64,000 nt of DNA, from assembly GCA_950097015.1 (NCBI GenBank), contig CATNEN010000005.1, forward strand, positions 1,426,001-1,490,000, given 5' to 3'. Of the stretch, positions 51,683-62,524 are shown piece after piece. Source of the DNA: Macrostomum hystrix. Lineage: Eukaryota > Platyhelminthes > Macrostomidae. Below the pieces are notes generated by a model. The model worked only from the letters and a program-made list of their open reading frames with translations. It did not search any database and was not told the origin of the DNA. The first letter of the stretch is position 1. Each line of letters starts with the position of its first letter. A program made the translations under genes and the position numbers.

Positions 51683-52585
51683 GCCGCTCACATGTACTGT
51701 AGCTCTAGATGGGCATCGTAGATACAATAGGTATCTACGAGAAAAAATAAGTTTAAAAAAATAGATTTTAGTGCTTCGAATAAACGTTCCGGTTGTGTGA
51801 GCTTGAATCTGAAGTTGATGAGAATTTTCATTTCAAGAGTGGTTCTGAGCAATGAAAACTTGTTTGGGAATTGAAGACTAATGGAATAATTTTGTCTCAT
51901 TAAATCATGTCTCCTAAACAACGCGCCGCATTGTTGTTTGCTTTCACTGGGGTTCTGTCACTTTTTTCGAATTTTTATAGCATTTTGCTTCTTCAGTTTT
52001 GTTTAGTGATTTGCTGTTGTTGGTGTTGTTTGTTGGTCGTCAGCAACGGCTGCTGCAGCTGTTACTGCATTGGACTCTCCAGCTGACGGCGAAATCTTTC
52101 AGCGGCGTCGAGAAAGTCGATTTAACCTTCGTTTGACCTATGGGACAACAGCCTCCGCCGCTGCATGCTGCTGTGTCTTCTTGCTTGGCCTTCTGTCTGC
52201 CCGTCTTATTTATTATTCAGAGTTAATTCTCAGTGTCACGTAAATTATTTTTAGACGCGTGTTTTTTTAGCTAAGAGTCACGGGGGAGGACGCCACCACC
52301 CCACGAGCGCTACCCCTGGGCTGCAGTCTCGGCCAATCAGCGAGCGACCCGGCGTCATTACATGTCTACCCTCGGCAAGAAGCAACCGCGGGGCGCAGGA
52401 CGGCGGCCGCGAGTCTACTGTGATTTGCCAACAGCCAGGCATCCACCTCGCCGATCGATCGAATTTGGGATTAAAATAACCCTATAAAAGAAAGCGTGTT
52501 TTTGCAGTACGTGAGAAGCAAGCAGGTCCACTTTGGCGGAGAATCCGCCGTCTGGCAGGAGTGCCAACCGATAGGAAAAAATAGC
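51683..52585. other. gene-free stretch
   Basis: Intergenic, with a GC-rich island at about 52270-52470. No gene or promoter could be assigned. Confidence 0.45.
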
Positions 52586-52990
52586 GGCGATGGCGGTAAC
52601 AATCGTTACGGACCATTTGGGTAACGAAAAGTGAAAAAAATAGTAACGACCGTTACTTTTATTCGTTACTTTCAGCTTTTTACACTTTTACAATAAATCA
52701 TCTATTTTTACTTAAGCATAATATTGACGATTAATGATAATATAAAATTGTCGTCAGAGTAAAGTAACAGACTGTAGTCAGTCTATAAATTTACCAATAA
52801 AACGTTTTTAATGCAGCAAAATAAATTATTCATAGTGCTGCTAATTGCTTATTTTTTTCGGGAACTAGTAACGAAAGCAGGTAACGGGAAATGTACACTG
52901 TTGGTAACGACTCGTTACCATAATTTTCGTTATCAGCCCGTGGTAACGAGAAAAGGTAACGTTGCAAAAAAGTAAAGCGGTACACTAACT
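52570..52990. repeat. GTAACG/CGTTAC palindrome-rich segment, candidate MITE
   Basis: GTAACG or its complement CGTTAC occurs more than ten times in about 400 bp, often as close inverted pairs (GGTAACAATCGTTACGGACC, GTAACGACCGTTAC, GGTAACGACTCGTTACC). The outer parts, GGTAACGAAAAG and GAGAAAAGGTAACG, have related sequence at both ends. This looks like a foldback or MITE-type element; no target duplication was found. An AT-rich middle lacks the motif. Confidence 0.55.
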
Positions 52991-54060
52991 AGAACTTCAG
53001 TTTTGTATATGCCGAACTGCCTCAAGTTTTCAAAAGTCTGTTGCAGCAGTCAAAGATGACAACCTAAGCTATAAACAGCGCACATTGTTTAAACGTGCGC
53101 ACAGCTATAGTGGTCAAAGAAAGAATTTAGTTTACTTAAAGTTTTAAGTCTGGCACAAATCATATTTCGCTATACTTATCAGATAAATAGTAAATTTTTA
53201 TTGTTTATTGTTACATCGAATGTTTAAGAAGACATGCTTTGCGCTTTCAGTCAGCATTCTCTACAATGGACGATTCAATCTACATAAACACAAGTAATAC
53301 AAGTGATTCTCACTGCAAAAATGCGTGATTCATAAATTTCATAAATTAGCATTGCTATAGTATACAGCTAGCGAAATATAATTAACATTGGCAAGACAGG
53401 AATAGGAAAACAGAATGCTTGTCACAACGTGCCACTTCCACCTTGACAAATTAATCTCTCTTTGTCTCTCTTGTCAGGTTAATCTGCGAGCCTGTCAATT
53501 AGGGTTTTAGCGCGGGCATGAAGTGTCGAAATTCTTGGCTGTTTTTAGTGAAAGTGTCCAGCACACAATTGTACACACTTTGTTGAGCAAATTAAAAAGT
53601 AACGCGGACACGCAGAGAGAGAGAGAACGGAGTTTTATTGATCGGAATTCAAGCCAAATGAAATGTTTTTTTGTTTTCGCTTAACGTCCACTTGGCTATA
53701 TAGCATTGCATGTATACATTAATGTATAGCTGTGCGTTTAGGCACCCAACCGTAAGGCGCGCATGGCACATGCCTGTAGGCTGCGATGCACGCAGCACAT
53801 GTAATGTACGAGGTATATATATACATGAACTTGGTCACTCGAAGCTTAATTAGGAAGCCACCCATACATATATACTCGTATATACAGAAAAGAAAGCTTC
53901 CTTTAAAATTCTTTCTTTAAAAGTCTACAGAAAAAATATTTAGGCCGGTTTAGAGTCGGTTATACTTCGCAGCAGCAGCAACAGCTGGTTACTGGACTAC
54001 ATTTTATAATTGACGCAAGGTCCGAATTGTAAATTACCAATTCATTCAAACTGCAACACA
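52991..54060. other. gene-free stretch and 5' flank of the 54-kb gene
   Basis: No coding feature. A short (GA)n run lies near 53616 and several TATATA stretches between 53810 and 53890. The 5' UTR of the next gene probably begins in 53950-54060. Confidence 0.45.
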
Positions 54061-57000
54061 ATGTTTGGTAAGTTTTATTGTTTGAAATGGGATTTTACTT
54101 TAGCTTTTCATAGCTAAAGCTATATTGGGGAGTCACTAACAGCTGTAATTTCAGCCTCAGTTTCTAAGAGGCACAAAGATTCTGTAGTTTCCTGCGTACA
54201 ACATAATACGAGCTATATTTACTATATAATTTGTCAATTATTCTAAAAGCGAAACGATATAACAAATATCCCATTTAGGTCGACGTTCAAGCAACAGCAG
54301 CAACAACAGCAGCAGTGGCATTGGCGGCGGTGGCGGCGGCGGCGGCGGCAGCGGAGGGGGAGATGGCAAACAAAAGTGCACCAATTGCGAGCTGCTTGAG
54401 AAACAGAGCCAACGACTGCAACATATGATAAGGGCTTGTAAGTGCCTGCTACTCAGCCTACCCAGAGAGAAAGACAGAGACAGAGAGACAGAGAGACAGA
54501 GAGACAGAGATAGAGATAGAGACAGAGACAGGTAGACAGAGACAGAGATAGAGACAGAGACAGAGATAGAGACGGAGACAGAGACCGAGAGACAGAGACA
54601 GAGACAGAGACAGAGACCGAGAGACAGAGACAGAGACAGAGACAGAGAGACAGAGACAGAGAGACAGAGACAGAGACAGAGAGACAGAGACAGAGACAGA
54701 GACAGAGAGACAGAGACAGAGACAGAGAGACAGAGATAGAGACAGAGACAGAGATAGAGATAGAGACAGAGAGACAGAGACAGAGATAGAGACAGAGACA
54801 GAGAGACAGAGACACAGAGAGACAGAGAGATACAGAGAGACAGAGACAGAGACAGAGAGACAGACAGAGACAGAGACAGAGACAGAGAGACAGACAGAGA
54901 CAGAGACAGAGAGACAGAGACAGAGAGACAGAGAGACAGAGAGACAGAGAGATACAGAGAGACAGAGACAGAGACAGAGACAGAGACAGAGACAGAGAGA
55001 CAGAGATAGAGATAGAGACAGAGACAGGGAGACAGGGAGACAGAGAGACAGAGACAGAGAGACAGAGACACAGAGAGACAGAGAGATAACAGTCGAATTG
55101 ATTGCGAAGGACATAGAAAATACGATCTAAAATAAATATTCTAGAGGCAAATCAGTAGTGCGTCTTCGTAACCTCGGTTAAACAAACATGATTTCAGCAT
55201 TCGAGAAGTGCAGCGAAGACGATCGGATTCACAAAGAACTGGTAAGTAAAACGGCTAGAGTGAAGTCAGGAATTCGAATCTCTGCCTAAGGGGAAGCTTC
55301 AAACGCGCCACACAAAAGCTTTAGCTGTGCCACATGGCTGTCAGCTTGTAATTAGGATTATAATCTTACTTCATTTGAAATATTTGCCACCAAATCGCAG
55401 ACAGAAAAACTAGAGGCTGATCTACAAGCGGCCAATGATGAACTGCGGATCTTGAAGCTTGGTAAGCTGGTCATTATTGACTCATTGTTACCAAAAACAT
55501 TTTTTCAACAGTAGAAAGATTCCCAAAAAATCTCCCAAAAAAATTCAACCAATCGCCATGAAATTCTAGAATGCAGGCTAAAAGTTTCCGCTCTATCCGA
55601 TGAAATGACTTGCAGAATAAAAAAACAGGTGTCTGGTGGCTAAAAACCACAAATATTTGCATCATTTTTCAGCTCACAAAATGTCATCATGTAACCATGA
55701 CGGCTATCATTGTTGACTATTTTGAATTGATGAAATTGTTATGTAGAGGTTTATGCAGAAGAGCAATATTAGTTGTCCTTGTCACCAGGGTCTTCGTTAA
55801 GAATCGATGAATTTCTCGATGATGCTGGACTTTCATGAAAATCGGTCATTCGGTTTGAGATCTTTCGTGAAGTAGGTAGAGGGCATTTGAAATACCCCCT
55901 GTTCTTTCTAGGATAGGAAATCAGTATGCGTCCTATCCGGGTCGCTATTGAAATTTATAAATTTTGCAGAGCGACAACAGCTGATTGAGCACACTGAGCA
56001 CCTCGAGAAGCAACTGGAGTGGAGTCTCATGTACCGTCGGGCAGCGGAAAGTGTGTGCGCTGATCTGGCCAACGAAGCTAGACGAGTGAAGACGCGCAGC
56101 TGTGCCGTCTTGGGCCACATAATGCTGAAGGGAGTCGAGGTCGTAGAGAGCGGCGACAGAGGCAGCGAAGTTCTGACTGACAGTCTGTGCTGTTCTAGCG
56201 TGGTGGACGCTATCGAAGAGTTAATGCAGGACACGGAGTCGTCATCGTCGGATTCAGAAGACTGGCCAGCTAGCAACGGGAGCGTTGAGAGTTTGATAGC
56301 TTTGAAAAACAGGCTGGATAATCGAGAGTCGCTTGCCGACATGCCGGAGTCTGATGACAAGCCGACAGAGCACAAGCGAGTTCCTTGTATGGAGCAACTA
56401 GCTGAACCAGTTCTATCGCTGCAGCCACAGGAGCAACCGGTTGAAGAACCATCGAGAGAACAGAACGAGCAAAGCCAAGCAAATAGGGGACAAACACTGG
56501 AACAGAATGACGGCTATTTAGATTTGGCTGAGAAGACGCTTCAACAGAAGGAAGAAGCCAACGAAACGAACGACCAATCGTCGAACCACAAATGCGAACA
56601 GCATGGACAACAGAATGATCTCATGGTTGAAGAGGTCGACAAAGAGATCCACACACCGCTAGAAGAAATCCACAGACCACTCGAAGAGATCGATAAACCT
56701 AACGAAGAGATCGATAGACCTCCAGAAGAGATCGATAAGCCTCACGAAGAGATCGATAGACCTCCAGAAGAGATCGATAAACCCCACGAAGAGATCGATG
56801 AACCTTCCGAAGAGATAAAAAAACCACACGAAGATGGTGCAGATCTGCCGCAAGTAGAAAACTTGAAAGCGATAGAACAAAATGAACAAGTACAGAAGCA
56901 GCGAGTCGTGGACGAACGAGCTGTCCAAGAATCAAATCTGTTCGATGTGGTACGTAGCTAACTGTTTTAGAAGTCACTTTTACTAAGCAGAAAATCATTT

Positions 57001-58234
57001 AAGTAATAAACAGTCGTAAATTAATTTGCCTATTTCAGAAAGTCTCTAAGCCGGCAGGCCTAGTGGAGGCCATGCTAGAGCGGGTTAGACAATATCTGCA
57101 AGAGAGACAACCACGGCAGCAGGAGTTGGACGAAAATGACGACACCGCTGCTCATTTCAAAAGCTGTGACTGCTGCAACAGCTTGTTGAACTCTTTGCTC
57201 TCTGACCTGCTGAATTTGAAGATCTGTAAGTAAATTAGGTAGCGCTAGTGCCGCTACATTTCTTTTTTGGAATGAGTTGAATTTAGGGGGGTGCATGTGG
57301 GCCAATCAGGGCGAGCTTAGAGGACGAAAATAAGACGGAGTAAGGTGCAGTTGCGCTGACGAAAGGGTAAGAGCTGATTCTAAAAATAGATCGACTGTAC
57401 ACAAATGAAATTTCCAACCAGGCATCTGTCGTCACAAGCAACAACTGCTGGAACTTCAAGAGCAGATTCAGATTCTAAAGACGCGACCGCCACCGCCGCC
57501 ACCCCCGCCTCCGCCTCCGCCGCCGCCGCCGCCGCCGGTGCTTCGTAGACCGCTTAATTCAATCAAGCGAATGGCAGGGGCACAGCAATCAGGTAACGCA
57601 AGAAATGTTTTTACATAAATTTGTGAACAAGACCTGTGTGTAGAATTCAGGACTTTACTAAGCGATGCCTTCAAGGAGGAAAATGAGAATGTCATCAAGG
57701 GCGTAAATTAGGACATCATCAAGGACGTAGATGAGACTGTCATCAAGACTTAAATTAGGATGTCGTCGAGGATGCAAATTGAGAATGTCAGCGAACCAGA
57801 ATTGCCTTTTAGCTGTCACCAAAATGTTTGTCTAGGACGTGAAGACGTGTCGCCCAGAGACATTTTATATTTCTCGTTTCTTTCTTCTAACAGCCAGCGG
57901 CAACGCTCTAGGCCTGGATACGGCCCTGATTGACAGCCTGAAGTCGGAGCTTAAAGCTGCCCTTAAAAGTCGCAATCGGCTAAGACCAGTGGCTACTTCA
58001 ACAGCCAAACGAGAATCTGGCGAATTGAACGAAGGAACGCAATTCGCACACGTGCTCAAGCTGAGACGAAGCGGCACTACCGGACCTCGCGGCGGCGGGG
58101 TGGTCGGCGGCAACCCGACGGTGACAGATCCGCAGCTACAGAAGCGCCTAGAACGAATCAGGCGAAGATTGTCCACCTACATGCCAACAGTTGGGGAGCT
58201 TCAGGAAGCCGACGAGAAGGCGGCGAAGGTGTGA
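54061..58234 (+). CDS. coiled-coil, Pro-rich protein, possibly shootin-like; eight exons
   Basis: Exons: 54061-54067, 54279-54437, 55198-55241, 55401-55461, 55970-56949, 57039-57225, 57422-57592 and 57894-58234. All seven introns are GT-AG and phases agree, giving 649 aa. Order: start MFGRRSS, polyGly, a CTNCELLEKQ segment, coiled coil around ERQQLIEHTEHLEKQLEWSL, an acidic Gln/Glu-rich region, repeats EEIDRPPEEIDKPHEEIDRP, CDCCNSLLNSLLSDLLNLKI, a polyPro run of about 16, then RRPLNSIKRMAG, LKAALKSRNRLRPVA and RLERIRRRLSTYM. Coiled coil followed by polyPro, an N-x-I-x-RM patch and LRPV-type short basic helices resembles shootin-1, an actin-cortactin linker. This is inference from layout, not clear homology. 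PolyPro suggests profilin, EVH1 or SH3 binding. AATAAA at 58420 fits the 3' end. Confidence 0.85.
54467..55090. repeat. (GACAGA)n purine-rich array in intron 2
   Basis: About 620 bp of GACAGA/GAGACA/GATAGA mixtures lie in the second intron of the coiled-coil gene. All purines but a few are on the coding strand, which can form triplex DNA. Antisense LSLSLCLSVS-type frames of up to 277 codons are spurious. Confidence 0.95.
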
Positions 58235-58419
58235 CAGCTAGTGCTACCTTTTACATGTCTTCTTCGAGAACTTATGAATTGTGTTCATTCAAAAGTAAAA
58301 ACCAATCATCTAAGACTAGGGCGGCGTCATTTTTAATGTAATTTGAAACTTTTTAAACGGTGGAATCAAATTCACACTAATACACAATGGGCTAATAACT
58401 TTTGTATCTATTCATTGTT

Positions 58420-58425
58420 AATAAA
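58420..58425 (+). terminator. poly(A) signal of the coiled-coil gene
   Basis: AATAAA 186 nt after the stop codon at 58234. Confidence 0.6.
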
Positions 58426-58584
58426 TGATATTCAGGTTGACAAATGTTTTCAGTTCTCTGATCTGATAATAATAATAAATGCTAATGAACGGTAGGATAT
58501 CAATTTGCTTTTGCACTGGCTTTGACTAGCCAATAACTCACTTGAATGAGAACAGAAAACATACGGTTGTTCTGTTGCTACAAC

Positions 58585-59240
58585 AGGTTCTGTCACATCC
58601 TGAGTATCTGAGAATGTGTCACGTCCTGAGGATTAGTAAGAATGTCTGCCAAGTCTTGAGGTATTTTAGGATGTCTGTCAGGTCGTGGGGATCAGAAAGG
58701 TTGATCCTCACGTCTTGAGGATCTGAAAGGGTGTCAGTTATGTCCTGAGGATCTAGAAGGGTGTCAGTTATGTCCTGAGGATCTGGGAGGGTGTCAGTTA
58801 CGTCCTGAGGATCTGGGAGGGTGTCAGTTACGTCCTGAGGATCTGGGAGGGTGTCAGTTACGTCCTGAGGATCTGGGAGGGTGTCAGTTACGTCCTGAGG
58901 ATCTGGGAGGGTGTCAGTTACGTCCTGAGGATCTGGGAGGGTGTCAGTTAAGTCTTGAGGATCTGGGAGGGTGTCAGTTACGTCCTGAGGATCTGGGAGG
59001 GTGTCAGTTACGTCCTGAGGATCTGGGAGGGTGTCAGTTAAGTCTTGAGGATCTGGGAGGGTGTCAGTTACGTCCTGAGGATCTGGGAGGGTGTCAGTTA
59101 CGTCCTGAGGATCTGGGAGGGTGTCAGTTACGTCCTGAGGATCTGGGAGGGTGTCAGTTAAGTCTTGAGGATCTGGGAGGGTGTCAGTTACGTCCTGAGG
59201 ATCTGGGAGGGTGTCAGTTACGTCCTGAGGATCTGCGAGT
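58585..59240. repeat. 30-bp minisatellite, about 20 copies
   Basis: Units of the form GGGAGGGTGTCAGTTACGTC plus CTGAGGATCT. The first few are diverged (58600-58740) and the rest nearly identical. An AAGTCTTGAGG variant recurs at about 58949, 59039 and 59159, showing a higher-order block duplication. Confidence 0.95.
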
Positions 59241-60384
59241 GTCTCTAAAATAAGCGTTTCACAAATGGAAACCGAACATAAAAGAACGAAAACTATTTTT
59301 TAACTGTCGAAAAATGGATAAAAACACGTTTACACAGGGAACAGCACAAGTATGTATTTATTTTTATTGTGTTTCTCATTCTATTATAAGGGACAGTTAG
59401 AAGTTGACATTTAGAAACAAAAAAATGACAGCACGAACGCAAATAGTACGGTGAAAAATGTTTACAAACAAACAAATGAACAAAAAACGTTTTAAAGACA
59501 CTTAATTAAACACCTGAGGGACTTCAAAAGGATTTGAATTAGAGTAAACTAAAGTTAAGTAAGAGTAAAAAATGTAACACAAACAATAGCAATAGTAATA
59601 ATATACTAAAATTTACATATGGTTAACTTTGTACAGCAATCGAAACCAATGGATTTAAGAAAAAACAGAAGACAAAGAAAAACAAAGACTTCCTGAAAAA
59701 ATCTCCTTCAGATAAAACGCATGTTATAAACACATCAGAAGCGAGAATTTATGCTTATGTTATTTAATAAAAGAGCAAAGAAAACTTAAAGACACCAATT
59801 ACATACGTAGAACAACTAACTACTCACTGATTATTCGCACAGGGATTTGATTAGGAAAATTAGCTGCCTAGATATGTAGGCGATAAATTATTATTATTGT
59901 AACTTTGTCAAACTGAACATTTCTGTGCAATGATAGCTGATTAATAGAAAATGTAGTTAAAGCAATATATGTACGGTGGTGGAAGTTTTGCAAGCACTAA
60001 TCAATTGTAATAGGACTAGCAGAACAGATTTACTCAGTCGCATCAAATACAAAACAATCTAATCCATTGAAGCTGTTTATACGCAGAAATAAAAAAATTA
60101 ATAACCGTCAAACGGTTTTGCAATAAGCTACTGTAAGTAGTGCTAAGGAGGAAAAACGTTACAAAGAAGCATCTTAAACTAATGTTTAATTACTAGATAA
60201 AATACATTTAGGCGACATGTGTATACAGGCAGCCAGAACCGAAAAAAGCACAGATTTTAGGAGTCAGACAATTAGGAAAACATTTCGTAAAAATGGGACT
60301 TAAAAAAAGGTTTATTCGTTTCTTTCTCCGACATGCTAGTCGGCGACCTAAAACAAAATGTTAGTCAGAAGCGCAACGCAGTTC
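59241..60384. other. gene-free stretch, KDM6 3' flank
   Basis: AT-rich. It holds the presumed 3' UTR of KDM6 (minus strand). No other feature was seen. Confidence 0.5.
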
Positions 60385-62451
60385 TTACGCCTTGCCGACT
60401 GGGTAGGCTGGAATCGGTTGCTGAAATCGAATGAGGAGCAGAGTTTAAAAAAACGTAGCGAATTGGCTGTTTCTGCAGAAATCTAAAGTTTATCAGTTTA
60501 AATGTAACGAAATAATGCCAAAAAGTAACGAATTTTGTTTAAAAGGTAACAAAGCAACAAATTAAAAGTAACAAATAGACTTTAAAAAAGAAACGAACTA
60601 ACCAGTTTTAAAGTAACTATCTAACTTGTCTCGGTAAATTAACTGCCTTAAAGTAACGAATTTACCCTGTAAAAAATTCGGCTGCTTCTTCGGCGGGTTT
60701 TTGTGCAAAATAGGAGTGGAATCTACCAAAATCCCCCCTATCTCGCAAGAGTTAAAGAAACCACCCAGGAAGCAGCCGATGTAACCGTAAATTGTGCGGA
60801 AACCGCCGAAGAATCACCCGAACCAGTGGCCCATGGGACAACCAGAGAATTATTTACGGGCGATTCCTCGGCGGTTTCTGAGCATGGAATCTTCCGAACT
60901 GGATGATTCTTTGGGTGATTCCATTTCGCCACCAAGAAGCACCGAGAAAACGCCCAGTTGGGTAGATTCTAAGCATGGAATCATCCGAGTGGTATGTTTC
61001 CAGCGTTCGGCTGTTTCTTTTTCTGGAAACACAGCAGATTCCAACTGGAATCACCCAAAGAAACATCCCTATTTTTTAGCGGGTAATGTTTTATCTGCAA
61101 CGAATTGACTGAGTTAAAAGCGTCGAACGGACTGGTTTAGTTACCAAGATTTTTTAAAGTAACGAACTGGCTTTAAAGTAACGAATTGACTGGTTTAAAA
61201 GTAACGACTAGAATTGTAAGAAAGTAATAACGAACTGACTAATAATAAAAAGAAAGTAACGACTTCTCTATTTCTTAAGTAACGAAATTCGCATAAAACA
61301 CTCACAGTCTGCAGCTGGAAGCTGTCATAGACGTCAATTAGCTCCTGCATTGAATACTCGGCTAGAATAGTGAAGCCCTGCAATTCCGGCTGGATCTTTC
61401 TGGCGCAGTCAAGGCAGTGGCAGACAAACTTCTTGTTCTGCTCCATCACGAACAGAATGTTGAACAGTTCGATCTGCGGGTGGAGGGGGGAAGGTTGATC
61501 ATTTTAACTCTGAAGGTATCAGGACATGCGTCGGCTAGATCGTAAGGATCAATGGGATAATGGTTTTAAGGATGAGGGAATAATGGGGATCGGTTGTGAG
61601 GAGCAGGGAAGACTGGGAATCAATTTTGGGGATCAGGAAGGAATGTGGATCGATTTTGAGGATCATGGAAGAGTGGGAATAATTTTTGAGGATCAGGAAA
61701 CAGTGGAAATCGTTTTTGGGAAAAATGAAAGAATGGGGACCGGGGTTGTGAGGATCACGAAAAAATGGGGATCGATTCTGAGGATCAGGGAAGACTGGGA
61801 ATCATTTTGAGGATCAGGAAACAGTGGGAATCGTTTTTTTGGGAAAAAGGAAAGAATGGGGATCGATTCTAAAGATTAGAGAAAAGTGGGATTGATTTTG
61901 AGGATCAGGAAACAGTGGGAATCGATTTTTAGTATCAGGAAAGAATGGGGATCGGTTGTGAGGACCAGGAAACTATGGGAATCGCTTTTGATGATCAGGG
62001 AAGACTGGGGATCGATTCTAAGGATTAGGAAAGAATGGGGATCGATTCTGAGGATTTGGGAAACTCAGAAAAAGACTAAGAATGTTGAGAGAATGTCAGA
62101 GAGTGTTGACTCATTTTGCCAGCTCACATCGCAGACGTTGCAATACTGCGTATCATCATCCGGTTTGCGGCCGTGCCATTTGACTTCCAGTTTGAGGTGA
62201 TGTACAAATTCGATGGTCATAAAACAATAGACCAGAGATCTCTGCAGAGTGTACTTGATTAATTCGAACAGGCTCTGATCCGATAGCTTCAGATTGCGGG
62301 CCAGCATCCAGCTTAGATGAATCATCGGCACGATGGACTTGAAATTGTTCAACTTGTTGAACTCGTAGCGTTCGCGAGCTAGCATGTACTGCTTGGCTGT
62401 CAGTGGGCCGACGTTCCAGGCGATGTTGTTGCACCAGCCGATGGCCTGAAC
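60385..62451 (-). CDS. KDM6: KDM6/UTX histone H3K27 demethylase, C-terminal exons (partial)
   Basis: Three exons: 62451-62128, 61473-61306 and 60420-60385, GT-AG introns, phase 0 throughout. Translation starts [20 protein letters not shown] (the end of the JmjC domain), continues [20 protein letters not shown] and [13 protein letters not shown], then the GATA-like zinc module with ligands in EVKWHG...YCNVCD and [10 protein letters not shown], and [20 protein letters not shown]. This matches UTX/KDM6A and JMJD3 closely, including the Zn-binding CxxC pairs that help read H3 residues 17-21. The last exon encodes [11 protein letters not shown] and a stop. The JmjC catalytic His/Glu/His lie upstream beyond the window edge. 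UTX acts in the COMPASS-like MLL3/4 complex to remove H3K27 methyl groups; whether TPRs precede is not visible. Confidence 0.95.
60480..61290. repeat. AAGTAACGAA motifs and inverted GGAATC/GATTCC segment in KDM6 intron
   Basis: The intron 60421-61305 has two blocks (60505-60665 and 61130-61290) with repeated AAAGTAACGAA or AAAGTAACAAA motifs. Between them, 60675-61080 is GC-richer and full of inverted motifs such as GGCGGTTTCTGAGC / GAAACCGCCGAAG and GGAATC / GATTCC. The middle part looks like a foldback element inserted into the AAGTAACGAA repeat. No exact border duplication was found. Confidence 0.5.
61540..62065. repeat. irregular G-rich minisatellite in KDM6 intron
   Basis: Loose units GAATGGGGATCGATTCTGAG and GATCAGGAAACAGTGGGAAT, about 35-40 bp, fill the intron 61474-62127. 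Confidence 0.85.
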
Positions 62452-62524
62452 CTTGACAGGAATGGGATTTGGGATTCAAGAACTCACTTTAAATATCACT
62501 TACGAGATAATATATCTTAACTAT

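Noticed and set aside
54238-55114. Minus-strand frames full of LSLSLCLSVS up to 277 codons
   Set aside because: Products of the (GACAGA)n intron repeat. No unique sequence, and the opposite strand has a complete spliced gene.
57468-57698. Minus-strand polyGly frame
   Set aside because: Opposite the polyPro exon of the coiled-coil gene, which has phase-matched splice sites.
60703-61108. Overlapping frames of about 65-105 codons on both strands in the KDM6 intron
   Set aside because: The segment is full of inverted motifs, so both strands look alike. No start, splice or family support.
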